Source: Clostridia bacterium (GTDB taxonomy: Bacteria; Bacillota; Clostridia; Oscillospirales; Acutalibacteraceae). Taken from it: DNA of 5,898 nt. Location of the stretch: assembly GCA_017614275.1 (NCBI GenBank), contig JAGACE010000117.1, positions 1 to 5,898 on the forward strand, given 5' to 3'. Below, piece after piece: positions 5,887-5,898 of the stretch. The number at the start of each line of letters is the position of its first letter. Position 1 is the first letter of the stretch. The translations under genes were made by a program, and so were the position numbers. The notes below the pieces were generated by a model. That model did not search any database and was not told the origin of the DNA. It saw only the letters and a list, made by a program, of their open reading frames with translations.

Positions 5887-5898
5887 CATAAGTCCAAA

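Overview
The window is a GC-rich, tightly packed bacterial chromosome segment, most likely from a clostridial Firmicute (Oscillospiraceae-like). This placement is an inference. It rests on the glmU-like/pth/mfd gene order, a Prok-RING/DUF2628-type membrane protein, AGGAGG-type ribosome binding sites, and AT-rich sigma-A promoters set between GC-rich genes. No mobile element, CRISPR array, tRNA or rRNA was seen.

Layout: four genes run leftward (minus strand) from a promoter near 4600. They are a zinc-ribbon/RING-like membrane protein (3490-4560), a stand-alone GlmU-type pyrophosphorylase (2740-3486), peptidyl-tRNA hydrolase pth (2134-2730) and mfd (2061 down past base 1). The first three are separated by 3 and 9 bases and look translationally coupled. 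A 72-base gap with a strong hairpin separates pth from mfd. Rightward, prfB (release factor 2) occupies 4699-5823. A near-consensus promoter overlaps its stop codon and drives a structured leader for a gene beyond the right edge.

The genes share a housekeeping theme: peptidoglycan precursor supply (UDP-GlcNAc synthesis), rescue of peptidyl-tRNA, transcription-coupled repair and translation termination. The leftward operon and prfB are expressed divergently from two promoters whose -35 hexamers lie on the same seven bases.

The main oddities are: (1) an in-frame TAG at codon 166 of an otherwise fully open and well conserved mfd; (2) a GlmU homologue ending exactly after the pyrophosphorylase domain, with no acetyltransferase domain; (3) a prfB with no programmed +1 frameshift; (4) the overlapping divergent promoters; (5) the promoter plus hairpin leader starting inside the end of prfB. 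I did not find a clearly new multi-gene system. The mfd amber codon and the reduced GlmU most deserve follow-up.
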